A DNA stretch of 64,000 bases from Hyphomicrobium sp. LHD-15 (GCF_031157355.1 NZ_JAVIFT010000001.1:1417200-1481199); one strand, 5' to 3'; numbered from the stretch's first letter, positions 53,874-62,633 are shown. The notes: a model not told the origin generated them from the sequence alone. Made by a program: numbers and translations.

Positions 53874-55820
53874 ATGTCCCAGAATCCGTCGCGGTTTGCC
53901 GGGCAGCCGCCTGGTGGCGAGGTCATCCAAGCTTCCTGGAACCGTTGTGTCCAGGAGTATGGTCTTGACGCGACCATGCGTCGGGATGTCGAGCGCGTCA
54001 CGGATCAGAATATCCGTGAGCTGCGTTCGCGGATGGAAGAGATCATCTTCGAATCCGATGCAACCGTCGCACACTTGAGGCATGTCGCACGTGACGCCGA
54101 CTACTGCCTGCTGCTCAGCGACGCGACCGGTATCGTTATCCAAGGCTACGCCGACTCGTCCGCCAGCCGTGAGCTGGTTCATGAGGGCCTCGCGACAGGT
54201 TCGCGATGGAACGAGAACATGGTCGGCACCAACGGCATCGGTACGTGCATCGTGTCACGTCGGCCAGTTACTGTCGCTGGTGCGGCTCACTACAATCAGT
54301 CCTTGAGAGGGTTCACCTGCACGGCAGCGCCGATCTTCGCGCCCGATGGCCGCGTCGCTGCGGTTCTGGATTTCTCCGGGCGGTCCGTTGCCAATAGTTC
54401 GGAGTGCTCGTTCGCGCACCACATCGTGCGCGAGGCCGCCGCGAGCATCAGCACAACGCTCTTCCGGAAGTGCCACCAGAACAGCTGCATCGTTGCGCTT
54501 TCGCGCGAGCCGGAGTCGATGCCACTGGCATTGAATGCGCTCATTGCAACCGATGAATCAGGCCGCTTGCTGGGAGCTACGCAAGAGGCGCTTTCCTTTC
54601 TAGGCGTGGCCGAGCTTTCCGATTTGGGCGGACTGCACATCCAGGATCTTTGGCGCGTTTCGCTTGACGACCTCAAGCCTCTGGCTTCGCACAACGTCAA
54701 GTTCAACGGCACCGACGGCACCGACCTCTACGTGACGACCTTCCTTCCGAAGAAGAAGGCGCTGCGTTCCGGCCCTGCCGTTTCGAGCCAGCAAACGGCG
54801 AAGTCGCGCGGCAGCGGAAAATCCGTGCCGCTCGCGCTCGACCGCGTCGCAGGCAGCGATCCGAAGATGCGCCACAACGTGGATCTTTGCAGAAAGCTTC
54901 TGGACCGCGACATCTCGCTTCTGCTGCTCGGCGAGACGGGCGTCGGCAAGGACACCTTTGCCAAGGCTATTCACCTCGAGAGCAACCGGGCCGCCAAACC
55001 CTACGTTGCCGTCAACTGCGCCGCGATCCCCGAAACGCTGCTCGCGAGCGAGCTGTTCGGCTACGCGCCCGGCACCTTCACCGGAGGCCTGAAGGCGGGC
55101 CGCGTCGGAAAGATCGTCGCCAGCAACGGGGGAACGCTGTTCCTGGACGAGATCGGCGACATGCCGACCGACCTACAGGCTCATCTCCTCCGCGTACTCG
55201 AGGAGCGTGAGGTTTCCCCGCTCGGCGCGACCGAGCCAATCTCCGTGGATGTGAGAATCATTTGCGCGACCCATCGCGACCTGCCGCACCTCGTCGAGGC
55301 CGGGCGGTTTCGGCGAGATCTTTACTACCGCATCAAAGGCGCGCAGATCGTTATCTCTCCGTTGCGGGAGCGGGCCGACATTCTCGAACTGGTGGCGCGG
55401 ATCCTCGAGGACGAACTTGGCTCCGACGCCGAGAAGATCAACCTATCGGCGGAGGTGCAGGATCTTTTTCGCAAGTACCGCTGGCCGGGCAATCTGCGCG
55501 AATTGAAGAACGTGATCCGCTGGATCCTATCGGTTCACAACGATCACGAGATCACAGTCGACCACATTCCTGAAGAGCTGCTGACCTCGACCTCCGCGAA
55601 GGCCGACGCCTCGCGTTACATGGGACAGATCGCGAGCGCTCCTCCGAGCGCGACCTTGGAGCTCGCTTACGAACGCGTCGAACAAGAGAAAATCATGGAC
55701 GCTCTCAAGGCGACCAAATGGTGCATCACTACCGCCGCGCAGGGGCTCGGCATCAGCCGGGCGACCTTGCACCGGAAGATCCGCAAGTACGGGATCGTCT
55801 CTCCTAACCAGCAGGACTAA
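53874..55820 (+). CDS. AcoR-like sigma-54-dependent activator
   Basis: About 648 residues. A GAF-type sensor domain (about 65-200) probably binds a small molecule. The AAA+ domain (about 325-560) has Walker A GETGVGKD (353-360), Walker B TLFLDEIGDM (421-430) and the sigma-54 contact loop at 400-405, which reads GTFTGG rather than GAFTGA. A Fis-type helix-turn-helix ends the protein (ITTAAQGLGISRATLHRKIRKYG). It has no phosphoacceptor domain. Placed between the operons with -24/-12 promoters, it is the likely activator of all of them. Its last 17 bases overlap the end of the convergent ligase gene. Confidence 0.93.
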   Translation: MSQNPSRFAGQPPGGEVIQASWNRCVQEYGLDATMRRDVERVTDQNIRELRSRMEEIIFESDATVAHLRHVARDADYCLLLSDATGIVIQGYADSSASRELVHEGLATGSRWNENMVGTNGIGTCIVSRRPVTVAGAAHYNQSLRGFTCTAAPIFAPDGRVAAVLDFSGRSVANSSECSFAHHIVREAAASISTTLFRKCHQNSCIVALSREPESMPLALNALIATDESGRLLGATQEALSFLGVAELSDLGGLHIQDLWRVSLDDLKPLASHNVKFNGTDGTDLYVTTFLPKKKALRSGPAVSSQQTAKSRGSGKSVPLALDRVAGSDPKMRHNVDLCRKLLDRDISLLLLGETGVGKDTFAKAIHLESNRAAKPYVAVNCAAIPETLLASELFGYAPGTFTGGLKAGRVGKIVASNGGTLFLDEIGDMPTDLQAHLLRVLEEREVSPLGATEPISVDVRIICATHRDLPHLVEAGRFRRDLYYRIKGAQIVISPLRERADILELVARILEDELGSDAEKINLSAEVQDLFRKYRWPGNLRELKNVIRWILSVHNDHEITVDHIPEELLTSTSAKADASRYMGQIASAPPSATLELAYERVEQEKIMDALKATKWCITTAAQGLGISRATLHRKIRKYGIVSPNQQD

Positions 55821-56562
55821 GTGCGGGCGTTGATTGCTGCGCGAGATAATCGCTCAGGCGCTGCGAGAGGCCGTGCGCGCTTGTTTGCGCTGTCTTCAGA
55901 AGCATAGCCAACGACGTATGCCGGGCCGTGTCCACCTCGCGGGACTCTCCGCAGAGACGATAGAACAGGTTCGTCGCGGCTATGCTGCGATCGATGTCCG
56001 GATCCGCTAGGATTGCCGCATGTGCCAACACGGCAACGGCCGGATCGCCGTCACAGGTGCGCGTGAGCCGCCAACGCTGCGCCGTCCCCGCCAGCTTCCG
56101 GCCACCGACCACGATGTTGAAAGCGCCATCACAGAAAGCACCCGGCACGCTCGACAAATAGGCGTCGATGCCGACCGTGCGCAGGAATGCGACGAGCGGC
56201 TCGCAGAACTGCTGGTAGGTGGCGCGAATGCTCAGATCGGCCGTGCGAGGGAGCACGAATGCGGCCGACGCGTTGATGATGCCCGGTGATTGGGGTGTCA
56301 CGTCGCCGCCGGTGTCGCGGACGTAGACCGGCCATCCGCGGGCCAACATCTCACGGGACGCCACATGAAAACCCGCCGCATTCGCGGTTTGCGACGGGAC
56401 GATGAGCGCCTGATGCGTTCTCCAGACGGCCCAGTCGCAGCCAAATCCGCGCAAGGCCGCCGCGTCGAGCAGCCGCCTTTCGAGGGACTGCGCGGTGGTG
56501 AAATCCAGGAGCGGAGCCTCAGGCTCCGCTGCCAACACCGGATCCTCGAAACTGGCTAGCAC
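55804..56562 (-). CDS. lipoate-protein ligase-like protein
   Basis: About 252 residues of the biotin/lipoate ligase fold. Conserved parts: VRDTGGDVTPQSPGIINAS (81-99), corresponding to R-x-T-G-G, and GAFCDGAFNIVVGGRKLAGTAQR (141-163) with the catalytic Lys156. It is the last gene of the E1-beta/alpha, lipoyl, E2 operon and starts 3 bases after the E2 core gene stop, so it probably attaches or transfers lipoate to the small lipoyl protein of this operon. No accessory C-terminal domain of LplA is seen. Confidence 0.85.
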   Translation of the reverse strand: MLASFEDPVLAAEPEAPLLDFTTAQSLERRLLDAAALRGFGCDWAVWRTHQALIVPSQTANAAGFHVASREMLARGWPVYVRDTGGDVTPQSPGIINASAAFVLPRTADLSIRATYQQFCEPLVAFLRTVGIDAYLSSVPGAFCDGAFNIVVGGRKLAGTAQRWRLTRTCDGDPAVAVLAHAAILADPDIDRSIAATNLFYRLCGESREVDTARHTSLAMLLKTAQTSAHGLSQRLSDYLAQQSTPALSPAG

Positions 56563-56565
56563 GGA

Positions 56566-57279
56566 CTACTCGATCTTGAACTGTTCGATGGCCTGGCAAA
56601 GATCGGTCAGGAAGTTTGCGGCGGGGGCGCCGTTGACGGCGCGGTGATCGAACGTGAGCGAAAGTCCCATCACCGGACGGGCCTCAATGCGTCCTTCACC
56701 GACGACCCAGGGGCGCAATCCTGCCTCGCCGATGCCCAGGATCGCGACCTGCGGCATGTTCAGGATTGGCGTGAAGTAGCGCACACGTGACAGGCCGATA
56801 TTGGACAGGGTGAAGGTGCCGGCCGTCATCTCCTTCACCGATAGCTTGTTGATACGCGCGCGCTCGACGAGATCGCGGCGGGCGACGATTCTCTCCTCCA
56901 ACGACATCCGATCCGCATTCAAGATCGTGGGCGCCACAAGGAGATCGCCGGGCAACGCGATCGCGCAAGAGATATTCATCGCGGACTTCACCCGGATGGC
57001 GTTCTCTTCGAGCGTCGCATTGAGGCTCGGGTGTTTGCGCAGCGAAGAGACAACGGCGTGAACCAAAAGATCCTCGACGGACGCCTTCAGGCCCCGCTCC
57101 GCCAGTTGTGCCTTCGCCGCGTTGAGGGCCGTCGCATCGCATTCGGCGATGTGGGTCAACTGAGCCGAGGTCGAAATGCTTTCCTTCATTTTCGACGCGA
57201 TCATCCCTCTCATCCCGGTGAGCGGAATGATGCGGTCGGGGATCTCCGCGTCGGCGCGAGGTTGTATTTCAGTCGTCAC
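56566..57279 (-). CDS. 2-oxo acid/acetoin dehydrogenase E2 catalytic core without lipoyl domain
   Basis: About 237 residues, all within the acyltransferase core. It opens only 15-20 residues before the core (IIPLTGMRGMIASKM), so neither the lipoyl domain nor the peripheral subunit-binding domain is present. The catalytic motif is DHRAVNG (211-217) with His212; TFTLSNIG at 155-162 is also typical. The separate lipoyl protein, encoded 19 bases upstream in the same operon, should supply the swinging arm. Confidence 0.9.
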   Translation of the reverse strand: MTTEIQPRADAEIPDRIIPLTGMRGMIASKMKESISTSAQLTHIAECDATALNAAKAQLAERGLKASVEDLLVHAVVSSLRKHPSLNATLEENAIRVKSAMNISCAIALPGDLLVAPTILNADRMSLEERIVARRDLVERARINKLSVKEMTAGTFTLSNIGLSRVRYFTPILNMPQVAILGIGEAGLRPWVVGEGRIEARPVMGLSLTFDHRAVNGAPAANFLTDLCQAIEQFKIE

Positions 57280-57298
57280 GGCTCAGTTCCTCGTCGAA

Positions 57299-57532
57299 TT
57301 ATGAGATTGTTGCGATCGAGCCGCCCTTTGCGACGACGGCTTCCACCGGAAGCCCTATCTTGATGGTGCCGGCGCCCGGAGAACGGATCTCGTACTGGAC
57401 CTTTTCGACCATGATCTCCGCGATCAACTGGCCCTCCGAGACGTTGGCGCCGTCGGAGACGAGCCAGCTCGTGATGGCAGCCTCTGCGTCCTCTTCCCAA
57501 AGATCAGTTGGGATCTTTACATCCACCGCCAT
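57299..57532 (-). CDS. free-standing lipoyl-domain protein
   Basis: A 77-residue protein that is one lipoyl domain and nothing else. The attachment lysine is Lys44 in IMVEKVQYEI, at the expected beta-turn, and GAGTIKIGLPVEAVVAKGG completes the fold. Its start overlaps the E1-beta stop by 16 bases, showing tight coupling. It is the missing N-terminal part of the E2. Confidence 0.92.
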   Translation of the reverse strand: MAVDVKIPTDLWEEDAEAAITSWLVSDGANVSEGQLIAEIMVEKVQYEIRSPGAGTIKIGLPVEAVVAKGGSIATIS

Positions 57533-58569
57533 CCGCGACGTCCTTTCATTTTTTCGTAGGCTTCGATGATCTTCTCGGGGTTCGGCAGAGCGAACTGCTC
57601 CATCGGCCGAGTGAACGGAATTGGAATATCCGGATAGGCGACGCGCTGAGGCGCGGCTTTGAGAACGGAAAGATCGCGTTCGACAATGCTGGCGATGATC
57701 TCGCCGGTCATGCCGTAGCTCTGATAGTCCTCGTCGACGACGATCAGCTTGCCGGTCTTGGCGACCGACGCGAACACGGTCTCGCGATCGAGAGGGACGA
57801 GCGTCCGCAGGTCCACGACCTCGGCGCTCACGCCCTGGGTCGCCAGCTTCTCGGCAGCCTTGAGCGCATTGTGGACGCCCATCGCCACGCCGACGATGGT
57901 GACGTCCTTGCCTTCACGCACGATCGCCGCCTTGCCGAACGGAATCGTGTAGCTTTCTTCCGGAACATTGACCGTGGCCGCGGGCTCGGTGCCGAGCCAG
58001 CCCATACCCTGAAGCCCCTTGTGGTACATGTAGATCACGGGGTTTTCGTCGCGGATCGCCGTGGTCATGAGACCCTTGGCGTCGTAGGCGTTGCTCGGGG
58101 CTACGACCTTCATTCCGGGAAGATGCGCGAAGGTTCCGTAGAGGCATTGGGAGTGCTGTCCGGCATCCGAATAGCCGCCGCCCGTCGAGGTCATGAGCAC
58201 CACGGGCACCTTGACCGTGCCACCCGAGAAGTAGGTGTTCTTAGCCATCGAGTTGTAAATCGCGTCGAAGCAGACGCCGAAGAAGTCGACGAACATCAGC
58301 TCGACGATGGGGCGCATGCCGTCGGACGCGGCGCCAACGGCTGCGCCCATGAATGCCGTTTCCGAAATCGGCGTATCGCGCACGCGCTCGGCGCCGAACT
58401 CATCGAACAGGCCGCGGGTGTTGCCGAACACGCCGCCGAGCGGTCCGACGTCCTCGCCCATTACGAAGACCCGCGGATCGATCCGCATCTCCTGGGCAAT
58501 CGATTCAGCCATAGCGCGCGCGATCGTCAGCCGGCGCTCGTTGACCGCAGCAGCAGCTACGGAAGACAT
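57517..58569 (-). CDS. acetoin/2-oxo acid dehydrogenase E1 component, beta subunit
   Basis: About 350 residues of the transketolase-like beta family. Typical marks are VFVMGEDVGPLGGVFG, RDTPISETAFMGAAVGAA and GGGYSDAGQHSQCLYGTFAHLPGMKVV. The QHSQ-L-x-x-x-F-x-H segment resembles acetoin and pyruvate E1 beta chains. Follows E1 alpha after 56 bases. Confidence 0.92.
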   Translation of the reverse strand: MSSVAAAAVNERRLTIARAMAESIAQEMRIDPRVFVMGEDVGPLGGVFGNTRGLFDEFGAERVRDTPISETAFMGAAVGAASDGMRPIVELMFVDFFGVCFDAIYNSMAKNTYFSGGTVKVPVVLMTSTGGGYSDAGQHSQCLYGTFAHLPGMKVVAPSNAYDAKGLMTTAIRDENPVIYMYHKGLQGMGWLGTEPAATVNVPEESYTIPFGKAAIVREGKDVTIVGVAMGVHNALKAAEKLATQGVSAEVVDLRTLVPLDRETVFASVAKTGKLIVVDEDYQSYGMTGEIIASIVERDLSVLKAAPQRVAYPDIPIPFTRPMEQFALPNPEKIIEAYEKMKGRRGWRWM

Positions 58570-58625
58570 GGGCGTTCTCCTGTAATTTTTTGGTTACGTC
58601 GTTTCTGAACCAGCTGGCGCGCTCG

Positions 58626-59612
58626 TCAGGCGAACACCTTGTCCAGCGCTTCTTCCGGCGCCGGGTAATCGCTTTCGCGTGCAAACTTGATCGCCTCGTC
58701 CACCCTGCCGCGGGCCCTCGCCATGATCGCGCCGTTGTCGTCATCGCTCAGGCCATCCTCGGCTTGCAGACGCCGGGCAAGCGCGGGGATCGGATCCCTG
58801 GCTCGCAAGGCGTCGAGCTCGCCTTTCGGACGGTACGCCTCGGCGTCGCCCATGAAGTGCCCGGCGAGACGATCGGTTTCGATATCCAGGAGCGTCGGTC
58901 CCCCGCCGCTTCTGGCGCGTGCAATGGCCTCACCCGCGGCGGAGTAGATCGCGATGGGATCGTTTCCGGGGATCAGATGACCGGGCATGCCGTAGGCCTG
59001 GGCCCGCATGGCGTTGTTCGGCACCGCGGTGGACGTCGCCTTGGCGACGGAAATGCCCCATGCGTTATCTTCGACGACGAAGATCACCGGGAGCTTCCAT
59101 ACCGCGGCCAGATTGAGCGCTTCGTGGAAAGCGCCCTGATTGGCGGCGCCCTCACCGATATAGGCGACCGCAACGCCTTCCTTGCCTTGCAGCTTGCGCG
59201 AGAGCGCGGCGCCGACCGCCGGTCCCATGCCCTGCCCGATGATGCCCGAGCAGCTGAAGTTCACATCGGGATCGAAGATGTGCATGTGGCCGCCGCGGCC
59301 ACCGCTCAAACCGGTTTTCTTTCCGAAGATCTCCGCCGCCATCCTCTTCAGATCGACGCCCTTGGCGATGGCGACGTGGTGAGGGCGATGGGTGGAGGTG
59401 ACGACATCCTTCGGTGTCAGGTGCGCGCACACGCCGACGGCACAAGGCTCCTGTCCGTTGGAGAGATGCATCTCTCCCGGAATCGGTCCCTTGGCCATAT
59501 TGAAAACCGGCTTCTTGCCCTCAAGATAAATCGCTTCAATTGTTTCTTCGAAGTATCGGCTGACGAGCATGGTCTCGTACATCCATACTTTTTGATCGCG
59601 TGTCGGAAGCAA
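58626..59612 (-). CDS. acetoin/2-oxo acid dehydrogenase E1 component, alpha subunit
   Basis: About 328 residues. The thiamine-diphosphate motif runs from GEGAANQGAFHEALNLAAVWKLP to VEDNAWG; it has GEG for the usual GDG and EDN for ENN, a version also seen in some E1 proteins. THRPHHVAIAKGVD and GRGGHMHIFD are typical of acetoin-type alpha chains, as is the lack of the phosphorylation loop. First gene of the operon, 91 bases from a -24/-12 promoter. Acetoin is the best guess of substrate by family. Confidence 0.9.
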   Translation of the reverse strand: MLPTRDQKVWMYETMLVSRYFEETIEAIYLEGKKPVFNMAKGPIPGEMHLSNGQEPCAVGVCAHLTPKDVVTSTHRPHHVAIAKGVDLKRMAAEIFGKKTGLSGGRGGHMHIFDPDVNFSCSGIIGQGMGPAVGAALSRKLQGKEGVAVAYIGEGAANQGAFHEALNLAAVWKLPVIFVVEDNAWGISVAKATSTAVPNNAMRAQAYGMPGHLIPGNDPIAIYSAAGEAIARARSGGGPTLLDIETDRLAGHFMGDAEAYRPKGELDALRARDPIPALARRLQAEDGLSDDDNGAIMARARGRVDEAIKFARESDYPAPEEALDKVFA

Positions 59613-59702
59613 GTTTATCCTCCCCGAAAACTATTTTTTATTCGCGCGACAATCGCGGCTTGGATCTCTGTCAGCCTGTCTCTCGCGTGCAGATGTGTAG
59701 AC

Positions 59703-59717
59703 GCATTGTTCGTGCCA
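59703..59717 (-). promoter_or_regulatory. sigma-54 promoter of the E1/E2 operon
   Basis: On the minus strand TGGCACGAACAATGC: correct GG-N10-GC spacing, one mismatch in the -12 element (ATGC for TTGC). Confidence 0.68.
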
Positions 59718-59803
59718 GAGCATTGCGCGGGGACTAAAGCCTTGACGGACGGCGGGAAACGTCGGCGCCATTGGGCAATCCGGGGCGCGGCACGTCTCGT
59801 CCT

Positions 59804-59819
59804 TGCGACATGCGTCGCA
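59804..59819. promoter_or_regulatory. putative activator palindrome (site 3)
   Basis: TGCGACA-TG-CGTCGCA, 13 of 14 arm positions. 86 bases upstream of the minus-strand promoter; also upstream of the plus-strand promoter at 60105. Confidence 0.6.
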
Positions 59820-60104
59820 TGCGCGGCGCGACAAAGGGGCGACTGAAAATCAGTGAAACGACGCGGCGGGAAATAAGAGACTCCGCGCCGAAAAACTTTC
59901 CTGTGCCGCGTTGATTGAGCTCTCTTTCCGGCGCGCGACGCGGTATCTCAATCTCGAAACGACATCTCTCGCGATGGTGCGATGCATCATGCGCGCGGCG
60001 TGCGAAATGCGCATCGGAGTGCGTTCGCAACATGTGGAGCAGCACCGCGACAAATGCTTGCTGCGTGATCGCCGGATTCGCACGGAAACGCTCTAGTTCG
60101 TGTT

Positions 60105-60120
60105 TGGCATGAGCCTTGCC
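60105..60120 (+). promoter_or_regulatory. sigma-54 promoter of the quinohaemoprotein gene
   Basis: TGGCATGAGCCTTGCC: GG-N10-GC spacing, complete TTGC, one change in the -24 box. A half-site TGCGAAA lies at 60001, 88-104 bases upstream. The transcript would have a leader of about 320 bases. Confidence 0.65.
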
Positions 60121-60187
60121 CCGATAATCCCGGCAACGAGAGAACGGGCCGCCCTAACAGGCGAGCCTGCATGCTGGAGGAAACGAG

Positions 60188-60292
60188 ATGAGGCACTACG
60201 TGCCGCGACTGCTCAGACCCCTGCCTATCGAAGGCAGCGGGGGTTTCGCCGTTGGATGCGATCCGGGCCTGATACGATCTGGCCAAAGGTAA
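60188..60292 (+). CDS. possible 34-residue leader peptide
   Basis: ATG 60188 behind GGAGG with a good spacer opens a frame of 34 residues (MRHYVPRLLRPLPIEG...) that ends at TAA 60292, all inside the leader of the quinohaemoprotein gene. Basic, with several Pro and Gly; no similarity to PqqA recognised. Supported only by the ribosome site and position. Confidence 0.4.
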   Translation: MRHYVPRLLRPLPIEGSGGFAVGCDPGLIRSGQR

Positions 60293-60451
60293 TTCGCATG
60301 GGGGCGGTTCCACGCTGCTCGCAGGGCCTCGCATATCCTGGCGATCGGATGGAGTGGTCAGGACTCGCGGCTGCGCCAGTAACGAGACCTCCCCAATAAA
60401 AAACGGAACGAAAAGTCTTAGGACAGGAAACACCCTGAGGAGGGGACAAGG

Positions 60452-62578
60452 ATGAAGGCGGACAGATTGAGGCGTATTGCCGGTACAGCGATGATGCTGG
60501 CCGTGGCCAGTACGTTCTCCGGTTTTTGGAACGACGCTTCGGCCGATACCGTGGTCGATGACGCTGCGCTGGCCGATCCGGCGCAGAAAGACAATTGGCT
60601 GGCCTATGGACGCGATCATAGCGAGCAGAGGTTCAGCCCGCTCGACCAGATCAATGCCGAAAACGTCGGAAAGACGGGTCTGGCCTGGTCGCTTCCGCTG
60701 CCGGAAGATCGTGCGCTCGTGGGAACTCCTCTCGTCGTCGATGGTGTCCTGTATTTCACCGGTAGCTACAGCGTCGCACGCGCGGTCGACGCGAAGACAG
60801 GAAAGCTGATCTGGGAATACGACCCCGAGACGCTGAAGCATGCCGGCGACCGCGCCCGCATGATGTGGGGCTGGAGCCGAGGCCTGACGTTCTATAAAGG
60901 CAAGGTGATCATCGCGACGGCCGACGGCCGCCTCATCGCGCTGGACGCGAAAACCGGCTCGCCGGTCTGGACCACGCAGACATTCGATCCGAAGCTGCCG
61001 CTTCATATCAGTGGCGCTCCGAAGGCGTTCCGCGATCTGGTGATCATCGGCAACGGCGGTTCCGAGCAAGGTGGCGGGCGCGGCTTCATCACCGCTTATC
61101 ACGTCGACACCGGCAAGGAGGCCTGGAAGTTCTATGTCGTTCCCGGCAACCCTGCCGACGGCTTCGAGGACAAAGCACAGGAGATGGCGGCCAAGACCTG
61201 GACCGGCGAGTGGTGGAAGATCGGCGGCGGCGGCCAGACCTGGAACGCGTTCACCTATGACGCAGAGTACGATCAAATTCTGATCGGAACCGGCAACGGC
61301 GGTCCCTGGAACCAGAAACTCCGCAGCCCGCAAGGCGGCGACAACCTCTTCCTCTGCTCGATCGTCGCTCTCGATGCGAAGACCGGATCGTACAAGTGGC
61401 ACTATCAGACAACGCCGGGAGAGACCTGGGATTATACCTCCACGATGGACATCGTCCTCGCGGACCTCGAGCTGAAGGCCGGCGAGGGCAAAAAGAAAGT
61501 GCTGATGCACGCGCCCAAGAACGGCTTCTTCTACGTTCTTGACCGCAAGGACGGAAAGCTGCTCTCGGCGGAGCCTATCGCAAAAGTCACCTGGGCGACC
61601 GGCATCGACATGAAAACCGGCCGACCGATCGAGGCGGAAGGCGCACGCTACGAGGGCAAGCCCGTCACGATCTACCCGAGCGTGTTCGGTGCCCATTCGT
61701 GGCATGCGATGTCGTACAATCCGAACACCGGGCTGGTCTACATTCCGAAGATGGAATTGGCGACCCGTTGGGACGACTCGACCATCGACTTCAATTCCTG
61801 GAAGAAGCCGTCGTTTCAGATCGACGTCGGCGTGGATGTGGGCCTCGGCAACGACATTCCGAAGGACGCCGGCACCAGCTCTTTGCTCGCCTGGGATCCG
61901 GTGAAGCAGAAGAAGGCCTGGGAGATCCCGCAACCCAACTACTGGAACGCGGGCACGCTGACCACGGCGGGAAATCTCGTGTTCCAAGGCCAGATCGACG
62001 GCAAGTTCGCAGCCTATGACGCGCGTGACGGCAAGGAGCTCTGGGCGGTCAACGCGGGGAGCGGCATCAGCGCGCCTCCGATCACCTATTCCGTCGATGG
62101 GACCCAGTACGTTTCGGTCCTGGTCGGGTTCGGCGGTGCTGCTGTCGCGTACGGCGGCGGAAGCTCGATGGCTCAATACGGATGGGGATACCGCGCGCAA
62201 CAGCGTCAGCTGCTGACGTTTGCCGTCGGTGCCGACAAGCCCATGCCCGTGGTTGGCGAGCGCACCTTCGCGAAGGTTCTGACGCCCACCGACTTCACGC
62301 CCGACGACAAGCTGGTCGACAAGGGACAGCATGTCTACAAGGCGTCCTGCGCGTGGTGCCATGGCGCCGGTGCGGTCTCGGGCGGTTACACGCCTGACCT
62401 TCGTGCGTCCGAGGCTGTCGTGCATACCGAGCAGTTCAAGACCATCGTCCAGGGCGGTGCTCTCTCGACCAACGGTATGCCGAGGTTCAAGAACCTCTCC
62501 GACGACGACCTGACGGCGTTGCAAAACTTCATCAGAAAGCGGGCGCTGGAGGCTGCGCAACAGCCGCCAAGCAACTGA
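60452..62578 (+). CDS. quinohaemoprotein (type II) alcohol dehydrogenase
   Basis: Periplasmic PQQ enzyme fused to a cytochrome c. About 708 residues behind GAGGAGGGG; signal peptide ends ASA. Propeller domain up to about 600: metal ligands Glu205 (GGSEQGGGRG), Asn282 (GTGNGGPW) and catalytic Asp327 in ETWDYTS. Thr329 stands where lanthanide enzymes have Asp, so calcium is expected. The vicinal Cys pair found before N-R-G-L in many relatives is replaced by Met-Met (RMMWGWSRGLTF). The cytochrome domain has a normal CAWCH (633-637). Likely oxidises an alcohol or aldehyde. Confidence 0.93.
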   Translation: MKADRLRRIAGTAMMLAVASTFSGFWNDASADTVVDDAALADPAQKDNWLAYGRDHSEQRFSPLDQINAENVGKTGLAWSLPLPEDRALVGTPLVVDGVLYFTGSYSVARAVDAKTGKLIWEYDPETLKHAGDRARMMWGWSRGLTFYKGKVIIATADGRLIALDAKTGSPVWTTQTFDPKLPLHISGAPKAFRDLVIIGNGGSEQGGGRGFITAYHVDTGKEAWKFYVVPGNPADGFEDKAQEMAAKTWTGEWWKIGGGGQTWNAFTYDAEYDQILIGTGNGGPWNQKLRSPQGGDNLFLCSIVALDAKTGSYKWHYQTTPGETWDYTSTMDIVLADLELKAGEGKKKVLMHAPKNGFFYVLDRKDGKLLSAEPIAKVTWATGIDMKTGRPIEAEGARYEGKPVTIYPSVFGAHSWHAMSYNPNTGLVYIPKMELATRWDDSTIDFNSWKKPSFQIDVGVDVGLGNDIPKDAGTSSLLAWDPVKQKKAWEIPQPNYWNAGTLTTAGNLVFQGQIDGKFAAYDARDGKELWAVNAGSGISAPPITYSVDGTQYVSVLVGFGGAAVAYGGGSSMAQYGWGYRAQQRQLLTFAVGADKPMPVVGERTFAKVLTPTDFTPDDKLVDKGQHVYKASCAWCHGAGAVSGGYTPDLRASEAVVHTEQFKTIVQGGALSTNGMPRFKNLSDDDLTALQNFIRKRALEAAQQPPSN

Positions 62579-62605
62579 TCGCTACGCCCGATCGGCTCAA
62601 GACGT

Positions 62606-62633
62606 TGTGCAAGCGCTGACTAGCGCTTGCACA
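62606..62633. other. perfect 12-base inverted repeat
   Basis: TGTGCAAGCGCT-GACT-AGCGCTTGCACA, without a T tract. It lies between the quinohaemoprotein and propeller genes. It could be a regulator site or an mRNA hairpin. Confidence 0.6.

Noticed and set aside
59987..62560. 857-residue minus-strand frame
   Set aside because: Shadow of the quinohaemoprotein gene; no domain pattern in the translation.
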